Origin: Renibacterium sp.
GTDB lineage: Bacteria; Actinomycetota; Actinomycetes; Actinomycetales; Micrococcaceae
Direction: 5' to 3'
Length of the DNA stretch: 64,000 nt
NCBI GenBank assembly: GCA_017419405.1
Contig: JAFOLH010000001.1
Coordinates: 62,001 to 126,000, forward strand
In this document: positions 36,694 to 45,607 of the stretch, piece by piece
Layout: every line of letters begins with the position of its first letter
Numbering within the stretch: the stretch's first letter is position 1
Notes under the pieces: model-generated
The model's database searches: none
Seen by the model: only the letters and a program-made list of their open reading frames with translations
What the model was told of the DNA's origin: nothing
Translations under genes and position numbers: made by a program

Positions 36694-37260
36694 CTACTTT
36701 TGCCTCTTAGCGTCGGCTGATACCGCTCCACTGCTCCGCCGCGCAGCCCCCAACAACTCTTCTCTTCCGGCGCCATCCCGCGCCAATGAAGCCATGCCGG
36801 CCAGCACGGTGTCGATAAACGCGGAGATCTCCGCCGCCTCCGAAACAGAAGACAGCTCGCCGTCGGCAACTGCTTGCTGCAGCCGCGCCGCGATCCGCTC
36901 CCGAGTGAGGCGCCGCCGCTCGGCAAGCCGCGGCTCGCCCATGATCAAACAGCCCGGGGGCGCCCCTGGCGTGGTGAAGTGCTCGGCCGACGTCGTCAGC
37001 AACTTCGCCATCGCGTCGTGCACGCTGGCCGCCGACAAATCGGCATCCAAACTCTCGTCGAGATGCTCGCTGTACAGTGCAACAGCCTTCGCGAAGAGCG
37101 CATCCTTATCGCCAAAAGCCGCGTAAAGACTCGGCGCCGTCAGTCCGGTCGCGGCACACAACTCCGCGATGCTCACGCCGTCGTACCCGTTTTTCCAGAA
37201 CTCCAGCATTACGGTGCGCAACACCGCATCGGAGTCGAAACTTCTTGGTCTACCCGCCAT
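36694..37260 (-). CDS. TetR-family regulator
   Basis: A 188-residue TetR protein of the group with C-terminal TetR_C_16/AcrR-like domain. Helix-turn-helix at about residues 8-55 (SFDSDAVLRTVMLEFWKNGYDGVSIAELCAATGLTAPSLYAAFGDKDALFAKAVALY). I chose ATG at 37260 (MAGRPRSFD); upstream in-frame codons lie in the operator. Divergent from the enoyl-CoA hydratase-like gene, its likely target. A broken paralogue lies at 35445. Confidence 0.85.
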   Translation of the reverse strand: MAGRPRSFDSDAVLRTVMLEFWKNGYDGVSIAELCAATGLTAPSLYAAFGDKDALFAKAVALYSEHLDESLDADLSAASVHDAMAKLLTTSAEHFTTPGAPPGCLIMGEPRLAERRRLTRERIAARLQQAVADGELSSVSEAAEISAFIDTVLAGMASLARDGAGREELLGAARRSSGAVSADAKRQK

Positions 37261-37271
37261 AACCAAAACTA

Positions 37272-37295
37272 TAACACCCATTACGTAATGTGTTA
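37272..37295 (+). promoter_or_regulatory. TetR-type operator between TetR and enoyl-CoA hydratase-like gene
   Basis: Core CATTACGTAATG (37279-37290) is a perfect 12-base palindrome, flanked by TAACAC on the left and TGTTA on the right. It lies 11 bases upstream of the TetR start. A related half-site CATTACATAAT occurs at 37314. Confidence 0.6.
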
Positions 37296-37346
37296 CGTTG
37301 ATTCTGTAGTGAGCATTACATAATAGATTCAAGCCAAGGAGAACCC

Positions 37347-38210
37347 ATGAGCGCCTACCCTGAGTACCAGTCCCTGATCGTGCGCGTTGAAGACCACGTA
37401 GCCTGGGTGACCCTCGACAATCCGCCGGTCAACACCGTGGACGCGGTCCTCGCTGGCGACCTCAAGTCGTTCGCCACGCAAGTCCGTAACGACGCCGACG
37501 TCGCGGTGATCGTTTTCCAATCCGCCAATCCGGAGTTCTTCTCCGCGCACGCAGACTTCGAGTGGTCCTTTGACCCGAGCACGCTGATGGCTCTCGCCGA
37601 TCCGGAAGCCAACCCTGCGCTCAATCCGCTGCAACAGCTCAACGAGCAACTGCGCACACTGCCGCAAATCACCATCGCCAAACTGCGCGGCTTTGCCCGG
37701 GCCGGCGGCGTCGAACTCGCGATGGCTGCCGATATGCGTTTCGCGGCGGCAGAGACTACCCGGTTGTCGCAACCGGAATCGCTGATGGGCATCTTTCCGG
37801 GCGGCGGCGGCACCCAGTACCTGAATCGTCTGGTCGGACGGGCGCGGGCGCTCGAAATCGTGCTCGGTGCTGAGCTCTTCGACGCGGCACGCGCGGAACA
37901 ATACGGCTGGATCAACCGGGCGGTGCCGGATGAATACCTGGATGCTTTTGTGGCCGGTTTGGCGCACCGAATCGCGACGCTGCCTGCCGGAGTCGCCGCG
38001 GCAGCGAAGGAAGCGCTCGACGCCGCCGAGGCCAGCGGGCCGGTGCCAAACCTGGCCGAAGAAGCGGCCGCGCACGCAAAGGTCTACCCGTCGTCGGCGG
38101 ATGTGGTGAACCGGCTCCGCGTGCTGATGGACCGCGGCGGCCAGACCCGTGACGGCGAATTGCAGCTTGAGCGGATCCTGGAAAGCATTCCGTGGGCGCA
38201 CCGGTCCTGA
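37347..38210 (+). CDS. enoyl-CoA hydratase/isomerase-family protein
   Basis: A 287-residue crotonase-fold protein. The oxyanion-hole and catalytic region RAGGVELAMAADMRFAA (about 121-137) and PESLMGIFPGGGGTQYLNRLVG (about 147-168) keep both glutamates expected for hydratase activity. ATG at 37347 follows AAGGAGAACCC. Alone on its strand, opposite the TetR. The substrate (acyl-CoA or another crotonase substrate) is not defined by the sequence. Confidence 0.82.
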   Translation: MSAYPEYQSLIVRVEDHVAWVTLDNPPVNTVDAVLAGDLKSFATQVRNDADVAVIVFQSANPEFFSAHADFEWSFDPSTLMALADPEANPALNPLQQLNEQLRTLPQITIAKLRGFARAGGVELAMAADMRFAAAETTRLSQPESLMGIFPGGGGTQYLNRLVGRARALEIVLGAELFDAARAEQYGWINRAVPDEYLDAFVAGLAHRIATLPAGVAAAAKEALDAAEASGPVPNLAEEAAAHAKVYPSSADVVNRLRVLMDRGGQTRDGELQLERILESIPWAHRS

Positions 38211-38222
38211 ACGCCCGCTGAC

Positions 38223-38858
38223 TCACCTCCGCTGCGGCCACGCGCGGAGCAGCTCATCATCGGTCATCGCGCCGGGTCCGTCAGCGGTTTCCAGCCCGAA
38301 GCCGGCCAAAAGCACGACGGCATAGCGGCGCCAGGCTCCGGGTGAGGTTGCTTCGGTGCGGTCCGCCACGGCGCCGAGCATGAAGAGCATGTTGTACACA
38401 TCGGCGCTGGCGAAATCCGCGTGGACTGCCTCGGCCTCGAGCGCGCTGGCCACCAGGCGGTCGATCCGCGAGCCGAGCGCGTTCCGGAACTCCGCGACCT
38501 CGGGGCGTTCGAGTCGGGCGTTGCCGAGAATCGTTTCGAGGCCGGGGTCTCCGGCGCGCCAAGCGGCTGCGGTGAGGATGTAGCCGGTGAGCGCATGGCC
38601 CGGATCGGCTTCCTGCTGGGCATTTTCGGCAATGTCTACGAAGTGGGCGAAGCGCTCGCCGAAGAGCACGTCGATGATCGATTCCAGGTCGGCGAAGCGG
38701 CGGTATACGGTACCCACGCCAAGTCCGGCCTCCCGGGCTATCTCGTTGAGCGTCACCGTGCTGCCGCGCTGGGCGAGCATGCGGTCGGCTGTGTCGAGAA
38801 TCAAACGGCGGTTTCGTTCGGCGTCCCCGCGCAGTGGCCGGTCCGGTGGAATCGTCAT
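38223..38858 (-). CDS. TetR-family regulator
   Basis: A 211-residue TetR protein, helix-turn-helix at about 15-62 (RNRRLILDTADRMLAQRGSTVTLNEIAREAGLGVGTVYRRFADLESIIDVLF). Its ATG overlaps the stop of the upstream DUF998 gene (ATGA), so they form an operon. It may control the operon through the long palindrome at 39552-39605. Confidence 0.85.
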   Translation of the reverse strand: MTIPPDRPLRGDAERNRRLILDTADRMLAQRGSTVTLNEIAREAGLGVGTVYRRFADLESIIDVLFGERFAHFVDIAENAQQEADPGHALTGYILTAAAWRAGDPGLETILGNARLERPEVAEFRNALGSRIDRLVASALEAEAVHADFASADVYNMLFMLGAVADRTEATSPGAWRRYAVVLLAGFGLETADGPGAMTDDELLRAWPQRR

Positions 38859-39550
38859 GCCTCGATGCTAGATGCTGTCGGGGCCTTGCGCGGTTTTCGG
38901 ACGAGGACGAGGATGCCCGTGAGTACGCTCCAAAGCAGCCAGGAGTAGACACTGCTCCGTTCGAAGATGCCAGCGGTGCTGGCTGAAACCCCGACCAGTG
39001 CAATGCCCGCAATGCCCAGAATACCGATCGCAATGCTGAAGACGCGATAGGTCCGGGGGAGTCGGATGCTTCGAAGCGAACCCGCGATGATCGCCAGGAC
39101 GTTGGCGGACAGAATGCCGATCCCGGCGCCGCCCACATGCAGGAGGAGTCCGACGTCCGGGCCATCAGCGGTGCCATGGAAGAAGCCGACCAGCAGCATG
39201 CCGGCGCCGTGCGCAATCGCGAGGACCGTGACCACGCGCCGCACTCCGGGTCGGAGCGCCCGGGCGAGCAGGAGGATGCCGACTGCGAAGAGGATCCCTT
39301 CTGCGGCAAAGGACGTGTTCATCAGGGTGTTGAGCGGCGAGCAGAGTGTGCGTCCTTGAAATTGAGTGCCGCAGTCCGGGACGCCGAGGTCGCTGATGTA
39401 GTTCGTGGCGTAGTCGTAGCGCGGGTTGGTCCAGGCGCTCGCGGTGATGGCTTCGGCGATTATCCATTGGGCCGCATTCGCAATCAGGATCACCGCGCCC
39501 AGCAATGACCAGGATCGAGCGGTGGCGGGAGGTTCGGTTGACTGGCTCAT
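38855..39550 (-). CDS. DUF998-family membrane protein
   Basis: A 231-residue membrane protein with about six helices. YDYATNYISDLGVPDCG near residues 45-60 and FHGTADGPDVGLLLHVGGAGIGIL near 125-147 are DUF998 hallmarks. Function of the family is not established. Coupled to the TetR gene downstream. Confidence 0.8.
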   Translation of the reverse strand: MSQSTEPPATARSWSLLGAVILIANAAQWIIAEAITASAWTNPRYDYATNYISDLGVPDCGTQFQGRTLCSPLNTLMNTSFAAEGILFAVGILLLARALRPGVRRVVTVLAIAHGAGMLLVGFFHGTADGPDVGLLLHVGGAGIGILSANVLAIIAGSLRSIRLPRTYRVFSIAIGILGIAGIALVGVSASTAGIFERSSVYSWLLWSVLTGILVLVRKPRKAPTASSIEA

Positions 39551-39551
39551 G

Positions 39552-39605
39552 ATCGCAGTCTAAGGTTAAGTGGATAGAATTATCAACTTAGCATTAGACT
39601 GCGAT
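39552..39605 (+). promoter_or_regulatory. 54-bp near-perfect palindrome upstream of the DUF998-TetR operon
   Basis: Outer arms ATCGCAGTCTAA / TTAGACTGCGAT (39552-39563, 39594-39605) are perfect. The inner part contains AAGTGGATA-GAAT-TATCAACTT. Overall 22 of 25 arm positions pair around a 4-base centre. It begins 1 base upstream of the DUF998 start codon, so it may be a TetR operator; it is also 43 bases downstream of the aminotransferase stop, so it could also terminate that gene. Confidence 0.7.
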
Positions 39606-39647
39606 TCGGAGAGGGGCTGCTGCCGGAGAAGTGCGCGCCCCCGGCGG

Positions 39648-41015
<1,368 letters not shown>

Positions 41016-41124
41016 TCAGTCGAGGGTTCTATGACGAGGCCCGGGCGGCTCCGGCCTGCGGGGAAGTGCTGGCTGGAGAATCTTCGAATCCATGCTTGAC
41101 AACTCCTGGAATCGCGAGCATAGT

Positions 41125-41156
41125 TAACGACGTTAGATAAACTAACAACGTTAGAT
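41125..41156 (+). promoter_or_regulatory. two tandem TetR-type operators
   Basis: TAACGACGTTAGAT (41125-41138) and TAACAACGTTAGAT (41143-41156). Each core TAACG-A-CGTTA is an 11-base palindrome (one mismatch in the second). They start 18 bases apart and end 9 bases before the TetR start. Confidence 0.6.
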
Positions 41157-41165
41157 CAGGTGGTG

Positions 41166-41816
41166 ATGACCATGACTTCATTTCGTGCGACGCGTCGGGC
41201 AGCAGGCCGTGAGCGGGTGCTCGCTGCTGGGCTCGGCGTCCTCGAGCGGGAGGGGCTCGACGCGGTGACGGTTCGCCGGATCGCCGCCGAGCTCGACTGC
41301 ACGGCACCGGTGATCTATCAGCACTTCACCAACAAGGACGAGCTGTTGGGCGAGATCGTCGCCCAGGGGTTCGACCGCCTGGCAGAGCGCAGCCGGGCGG
41401 CCGCAGTGGGCCACCCGACAGAGCGTCTTTTCCGCGCGGCCCGGGAATACGTCGACTCGGCCCTGGCCAGTCCGCACCTCTACCGGCTGATGATGGACAC
41501 CTCGGTCTTGGACGCCGGGCGACGCAGCCGGGCGGCGTCCCGGATCGCTCAGGACACGGAGGCGCTGCTCGGCGCCTGGGCCGTGGAGGGCTGCCGCGCG
41601 CTCGATGTCCGGCGTGCGGCGGAGCTGCTCTGGGCCGCACTGCACGGCGTCGTCCAGATCGCGGTGCTCACCGGCATGGAGCCGTCCGAATCGCGACGCC
41701 TCGCCGAGGCGGGCGTCACGTCTCTGCTCGCCGGATGGACGGCCAATCCACCTGCTGATCTCATCCGTTCCGTCCGTCAGGCGGAGCCGGAATCCGCAAC
41801 AAACCCCAAATATTAG
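41166..41816 (+). CDS. TetR-family regulator
   Basis: A 216-residue TetR protein, helix-turn-helix at about 12-55 (RVLAAGLGVLEREGLDAVTVRRIAAELDCTAPVIYQHFTNKDELLGEIV), with a C-terminal TetR_C_13-like domain. ATG at 41166; ATG at 41172 also possible. It is 11 bases upstream of the Dabb gene, so the two form an operon under the tandem operators. Confidence 0.85.
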   Translation: MTMTSFRATRRAAGRERVLAAGLGVLEREGLDAVTVRRIAAELDCTAPVIYQHFTNKDELLGEIVAQGFDRLAERSRAAAVGHPTERLFRAAREYVDSALASPHLYRLMMDTSVLDAGRRSRAASRIAQDTEALLGAWAVEGCRALDVRRAAELLWAALHGVVQIAVLTGMEPSESRRLAEAGVTSLLAGWTANPPADLIRSVRQAEPESATNPKY

Positions 41817-41827
41817 GAGAAGAAACC

Positions 41828-42235
41828 ATGATTTACCACGGTGTGCGTATGACCATCAAGCCTGGCGTCAGCCCGGAAAAGCTCGAAGCAGCGCTGGAGA
41901 GCCTGCGCAATCAAGGCCGCGTGATTCCCTCGGTCAAGAGTTTCATCGTCGGCCCCGAGCACGGCGGCGATTTCCAATGGGGCGCCTTGTACGTCATCGA
42001 GGACCTCGATGGCTACTGGGAATACCTGATCCACCCGGCGCACGCGCACAGCGACGAAATCGGTCTGCCGCTCGTCGACCGGTTCGAATCCTACGACGTG
42101 GTCGACGACGCCGAACCGGAAATGGGGGAGAAGATCGCGGAACTGCACCGCCGCCGGTTCGAAGGCAACGCCGAGCTCACGAAACTGGTCACGGACCTCG
42201 GTTCGTATTCCGGCAGCGGCGCGCCGACCGCCTGA
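41828..42235 (+). CDS. Dabb-family (stress-responsive dimeric alpha-beta barrel) protein
   Basis: A 135-residue protein of the Dabb/ferredoxin-like fold: MTIKPGVSPEKLEAALESLRNQGRVIPSVKSFIVGPEHGGDFQWGALYVIEDLDGYWEYLIHPAHAHSDE. Family members act in stress response or as cyclases/monooxygenases in secondary metabolism. ATG at 41828 follows AGGAGAAGAAACC. Co-transcribed with the TetR. Confidence 0.8.
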   Translation: MIYHGVRMTIKPGVSPEKLEAALESLRNQGRVIPSVKSFIVGPEHGGDFQWGALYVIEDLDGYWEYLIHPAHAHSDEIGLPLVDRFESYDVVDDAEPEMGEKIAELHRRRFEGNAELTKLVTDLGSYSGSGAPTA

Positions 42236-42322
42236 TGATGCCGAGCAGCCGGGTCCTGGCTGAACTGCCGGGACCCGGTTTTCCGGTGCCGGTTTTCGCT
42301 GGCCGCAGCGCGCTGCAACCGG

Positions 42323-42934
42323 CTACCCGGCCGGCTGGTCCAGCGCGCCCCTGAGCCAGCCGAAAGTCAGCGTATCCAAGGCCCGCTCGGCGAGCTGTGC
42401 GGCGTGTTCGTGCCCGATCGATGCGATCTGCCCAAGCGACGCCATGCCGTGCAGGGTTCCCCAGACGAGTTCGTTCGTCTCAGCGGCGGCGTCCCCGAGC
42501 CCGACGCCGTTCGCGCTCGCCCACGCTTCGAGGTAACCCTGCGTCAGCGCGATCACGGCTCCGGCAGCACGACCGCGCTCGGCCGAGTCGACCCCGCCGT
42601 CGTTCATCAGCAGATAGAGTTCCGGGCGCCGCTGGGCGAAATCCATATAGGCCCGGGCTGCCAGCCGGAAGCGCTCGGCTTCGGGAGCCTGGGCCGCCGA
42701 CCTTTCCAGATCAGCCCGGAGGTCTTCGAAGCCGAGCACGATCAACGCGAGCAGAAGCGCTTCTTTGCCGGCGAAGTGTTGGTAGACGACCGGCGCGGTG
42801 TACTCGACATCGCCGGCGACCCGGCGGATCGTGAGCGCTGAAGCGCCCTCGCTTTCGAGTACCTGCAGGGCGGCATCGAGGATGCGGCCGCGATTGCTTT
42901 CCCTCGCGCGCTCGCGTCGCGTGTTTGCCGTCAT
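42323..42934 (-). CDS. TetR-family regulator
   Basis: A 203-residue TetR protein, helix-turn-helix at about 15-62 (RGRILDAALQVLESEGASALTIRRVAGDVEYTAPVVYQHFAGKEALLLALIV); the end resembles TetR_C_13-like domains (LVWGTLHGMASLGQIASIGHEHA). It is quite similar to the TetR at 41166 (VIYQHFTNKDELL versus VVYQHFAGKEALL), suggesting a paralogue. Convergent with the Dabb gene; no operator was seen upstream. Confidence 0.85.
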   Translation of the reverse strand: MTANTRRERARESNRGRILDAALQVLESEGASALTIRRVAGDVEYTAPVVYQHFAGKEALLLALIVLGFEDLRADLERSAAQAPEAERFRLAARAYMDFAQRRPELYLLMNDGGVDSAERGRAAGAVIALTQGYLEAWASANGVGLGDAAAETNELVWGTLHGMASLGQIASIGHEHAAQLAERALDTLTFGWLRGALDQPAG

Positions 42935-43009
42935 CGGTCCTCGCTCTCCAGTTGAGCCAATCCTATCCGGGGCCCGGCCTGGCCCGCTCCGGCGTCGAAC
43001 GCCCCGAAG

Positions 43010-43969
43010 TCATTGCTTCCTCGTCTTCGGATTCAGGGCATTGCCGATGGCGTCGCCGAGCAGCAGGAAGCTCAGGATCGTCACGACCAGTGCGATCGAG
43101 GGGTAGGCGATGACTTCCGGGTTGCTCCGGATGACCAGCACCCCGGAGGCGATGTCATTGGCCCAAGACAGCACCGAAGCCGGCATCCCGAGGTCGTAGA
43201 CCATCTGGTGCCGGGTGTCCGGGGGCTGGTACCCCAGGTAGGACAGCGTCGCTTCGAGGGCGATGAAACCGCCGAGGCTGAAGATCGCGGTGGTGATGAT
43301 CGGCGCGATCGAATTCGGCAGGATGTGCCGGAAGACGATGTTGCGGCGCGAAGCGCCGAGCGCCCGAACTGCCAGGACGAAATCGGCGTCCTTGACGTTG
43401 ATCACGGCTGCCCGGGCGATCCGCGCCATGATCGGCCAGGAGAAGAGCGTGATCGGCAGCGCGGTGGTCCAGAGTGATTTCTCGCCGTTGAACATCGGCA
43501 GATAGGTGATCAGGAATACGCCCAGAATCAGGGGGAAGGCGAAGATCACGCTCGAAACCCAGGTGACGATCGAATCGAGCCAGCCGCCGAAGAAGCCGGC
43601 CAGCACGCCGAAGACCCCGCCGATGAGCAGGATCCCGACCGTGGCGAAAACTCCGACGAAGAGCGAAGCCCGGGTGCCGTAAACCGTCCGGGCGAAGATG
43701 TCGCAGCCAATCGTGTTGTAGCCGAGGATGTGCCCGGGGCCGGGTCCTTGCAGCGAGTATTTGATGTTGCAGTCGGTCGGACTTTCCTGGGTGAACAGCT
43801 GCGGGAAGAACGCTGCCGCCAGAACCAGCAAGGCGAGCAGCGCCGCGATGATGAACACCGGTTGGCTGCGCAAGCTGCGCCAGGCTTCCAGCCAGCGGCC
43901 TGCCGGTGCGGCTTGGATCGCCTCCGGATCCGACTCGTCTTCGACGGCGGCAACAAAATGGTCGATTTC
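43010..43969 (-). pseudogene. orphan oppC-like ABC permease remnant
   Basis: The frame encodes most of an OppC/DppC-type permease: about five helices, the EAA-loop segment GASRRNIVFRHILPNSIAPIITT and the C-terminal LGDAIGNALNPKTRKQ. Homologous N-terminal sequence (VAAVEDE...WLEAWRSLRSQPVFI) continues back to an in-frame TGA at 43970-43972, with no ATG or GTG. Translation could only begin at a TTG (43873) right before helix 1. No oppB, ATPase or binding-protein genes are adjacent. I read it as a broken leftover of an operon. Confidence 0.65.
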
Positions 43970-44153
43970 TCAGCTGCTTTCCACTGCGGGTGCTCGGATC
44001 CGGGCTTGCGTCATACAAAAGATACGCTTGCCATCCGGTTTTGCCCAGACGCTAGGATTGGAGAGTTGATCGGATGCTCCAGTTTTACGGCGGTCCGTTG
44101 CCTGGTTGCTCGAAGCGCCGCCGCGGTGGCATTGAATAGTTGAGGATGGTGTC

Positions 44154-44807
44154 GTGGAAGAAGACGGGATGATCATCGCGTTTCTTGGCGTGGGGGTTCT
44201 GGTGCTCGTCCTGATCGTGTTTTTCGGCGTGCGGTCGTCGCAGCGCAAAGCGCGGACGAATACCAGATCCTGGCATGTGAATTTCCAGCAGGTCGGCGGC
44301 CAGCCGTTCATCGAATCGTCCTCGGTGGACCTGGCCGATCAACGGCAATGGGGGTTGTTCCTCGCTGCTTACCCGATCGGCGCTCGTATTGAAACAGTGT
44401 CCGCCGCCGTCACTGCCGAGCCTGGCGCGGAGCCGGCGATCGCCTCATATGTGGTTTCCCGGGTTTCCAAGAGCCTGCGCGAGGGTTGGCCGCAGGCGAA
44501 GCTCGGCTTCACGGCTTATTTCCGCGAGTTCGAGGGCGTCGAATTCCCGGTGCGCTATGCCGTCAAGGCCGATCGCCGAATCAGCGCGCTGAACTTCGAC
44601 GCCGCCGGGGTCACCGGGCTCGACGGCGCGGGGCAGAGCGTCTGGTCCTCGCCCTGGGCGCAGTTGCGCTTCTCCAACGGTTCCGACCTGATGCTCAACG
44701 ACGGATCGACGACGATCCACGTCGAGTTTCCGAAGGGCGAGGAGGAGCGGGCAAGGTTGGAAGAGCTCGTGATCAAGTATGGGACACTCAAGCAGATGCA
44801 TTTCTGA
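44154..44807 (+). CDS. single-pass membrane protein of unknown function
   Basis: A 217-residue protein with one N-terminal helix (IIAFLGVGVLVLVLIVFFGV, residues 7-26) and a basic stop-transfer patch, then a soluble beta-rich domain with paired motifs (YFREFEGVEFPVRYAVKADRRISALNFDAAGVTGLDG). GTG at 44154, or ATG at 44169. A 42-base gap separates it from arr, so they may be co-transcribed. No family recognised. Confidence 0.65.
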   Translation: MEEDGMIIAFLGVGVLVLVLIVFFGVRSSQRKARTNTRSWHVNFQQVGGQPFIESSSVDLADQRQWGLFLAAYPIGARIETVSAAVTAEPGAEPAIASYVVSRVSKSLREGWPQAKLGFTAYFREFEGVEFPVRYAVKADRRISALNFDAAGVTGLDGAGQSVWSSPWAQLRFSNGSDLMLNDGSTTIHVEFPKGEEERARLEELVIKYGTLKQMHF

Positions 44808-44849
44808 CCGACGCCGGAAACCGGCGGTGAATCGTGCAAAGGGCGAACC

Positions 44850-45278
44850 ATGACACAACCTCCGGTCCCGTTCCAGGCGCACGGTTCCGGCGCCTATCTG
44901 CATGGCACCAAAGCCTCGCTCGCAGTAGGCGACCTGCTCGGCCCCGGATTCGAGTCGAATTACGAAAAGGACCGGATTTCGAATTACATCTACTTCGCCA
45001 AGACGCTCGATGCTGCGGCTTGGGGCGCCGAGTTGGCTGCCGGTGACGGGCCGCTGAGAATCTACCTCGTGGAGCCGACTGGCGCCGTCGAAGACGATCC
45101 GAACGTCACGGACAAGAAGTTCCCGGGGAATCCCACGATGTCGTACCGCTCCGCCGAACCGGTGCGCGTGGTCGGCGAGCTCGAAGGCTGGGTGGGGCAC
45201 GGCCCGGAGCAAATCGCCGCGATGCGGCACGGTCTCACGGAACTCCGGCGCGCCGGCAAGGCGCAGATCGAAGACTGA
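44850..45278 (+). CDS. arr: rifampin ADP-ribosyltransferase
   Basis: A 142-residue Arr enzyme that inactivates rifamycins by ADP-ribosylating the C23 hydroxyl using NAD+. Nearly all conserved blocks are present: YLHGTKASLAVGDLL, SNYEKDRISNYIYFAKTLDAAAWGAELA, RIYLVEPTGAVEDDPNVTDKKFPGNPTMSYRS and VVGELEGWVGHGPEQ. Length matches the family. ATG at 44850 has AAAGGGCGAACC before it. Chromosomal Arr genes are common in environmental actinobacteria, where they protect against natural rifamycins. Confidence 0.93.
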   Translation: MTQPPVPFQAHGSGAYLHGTKASLAVGDLLGPGFESNYEKDRISNYIYFAKTLDAAAWGAELAAGDGPLRIYLVEPTGAVEDDPNVTDKKFPGNPTMSYRSAEPVRVVGELEGWVGHGPEQIAAMRHGLTELRRAGKAQIED

Positions 45279-45607
45279 GCCGGGACACCGCCTTCGGCGG
45301 GTGAATGGGTCCTCGCCTTCGGCGGGGGAATGAAAAGCAGGCGGCGGCCAGAGGGCCAGATTCGACGTGTCCGCCGTCGGCTATTGAGACGCCGACACAT
45401 TGGGGATAGGTGATTCGCCTAGTCGGACAAACCTGAGGAAAAGCTGTAGATAATTTGAATCGACTGTCCTATTAGATAGAACCTGTCCTACTCTTAGCGC
45501 AGGACGTGAATCTGGTCCGAATCTCGCAACAACTCGCTTCAGCTTCTTACCATCCCGGCGGGGGCCCAAAAAAGCGAACCCAACGCGTCGACAAAGGAGT
45601 CAGGTTC
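45279..45607. other. intergenic region before the aromatic-catabolism cluster
   Basis: Begins with a small hairpin at 45286-45303 (CACCGCC-TTC-GGCGGGTG) and a second similar TCGCCTTCGGCGG word at 45312-45326, probably terminating arr. Further on two CTGTCCTA words (45464-45471, 45483-45490; 19 bases apart) lie upstream of the transporter gene and could be an operator, for example of the IclR protein. No ORF. Confidence 0.45.
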
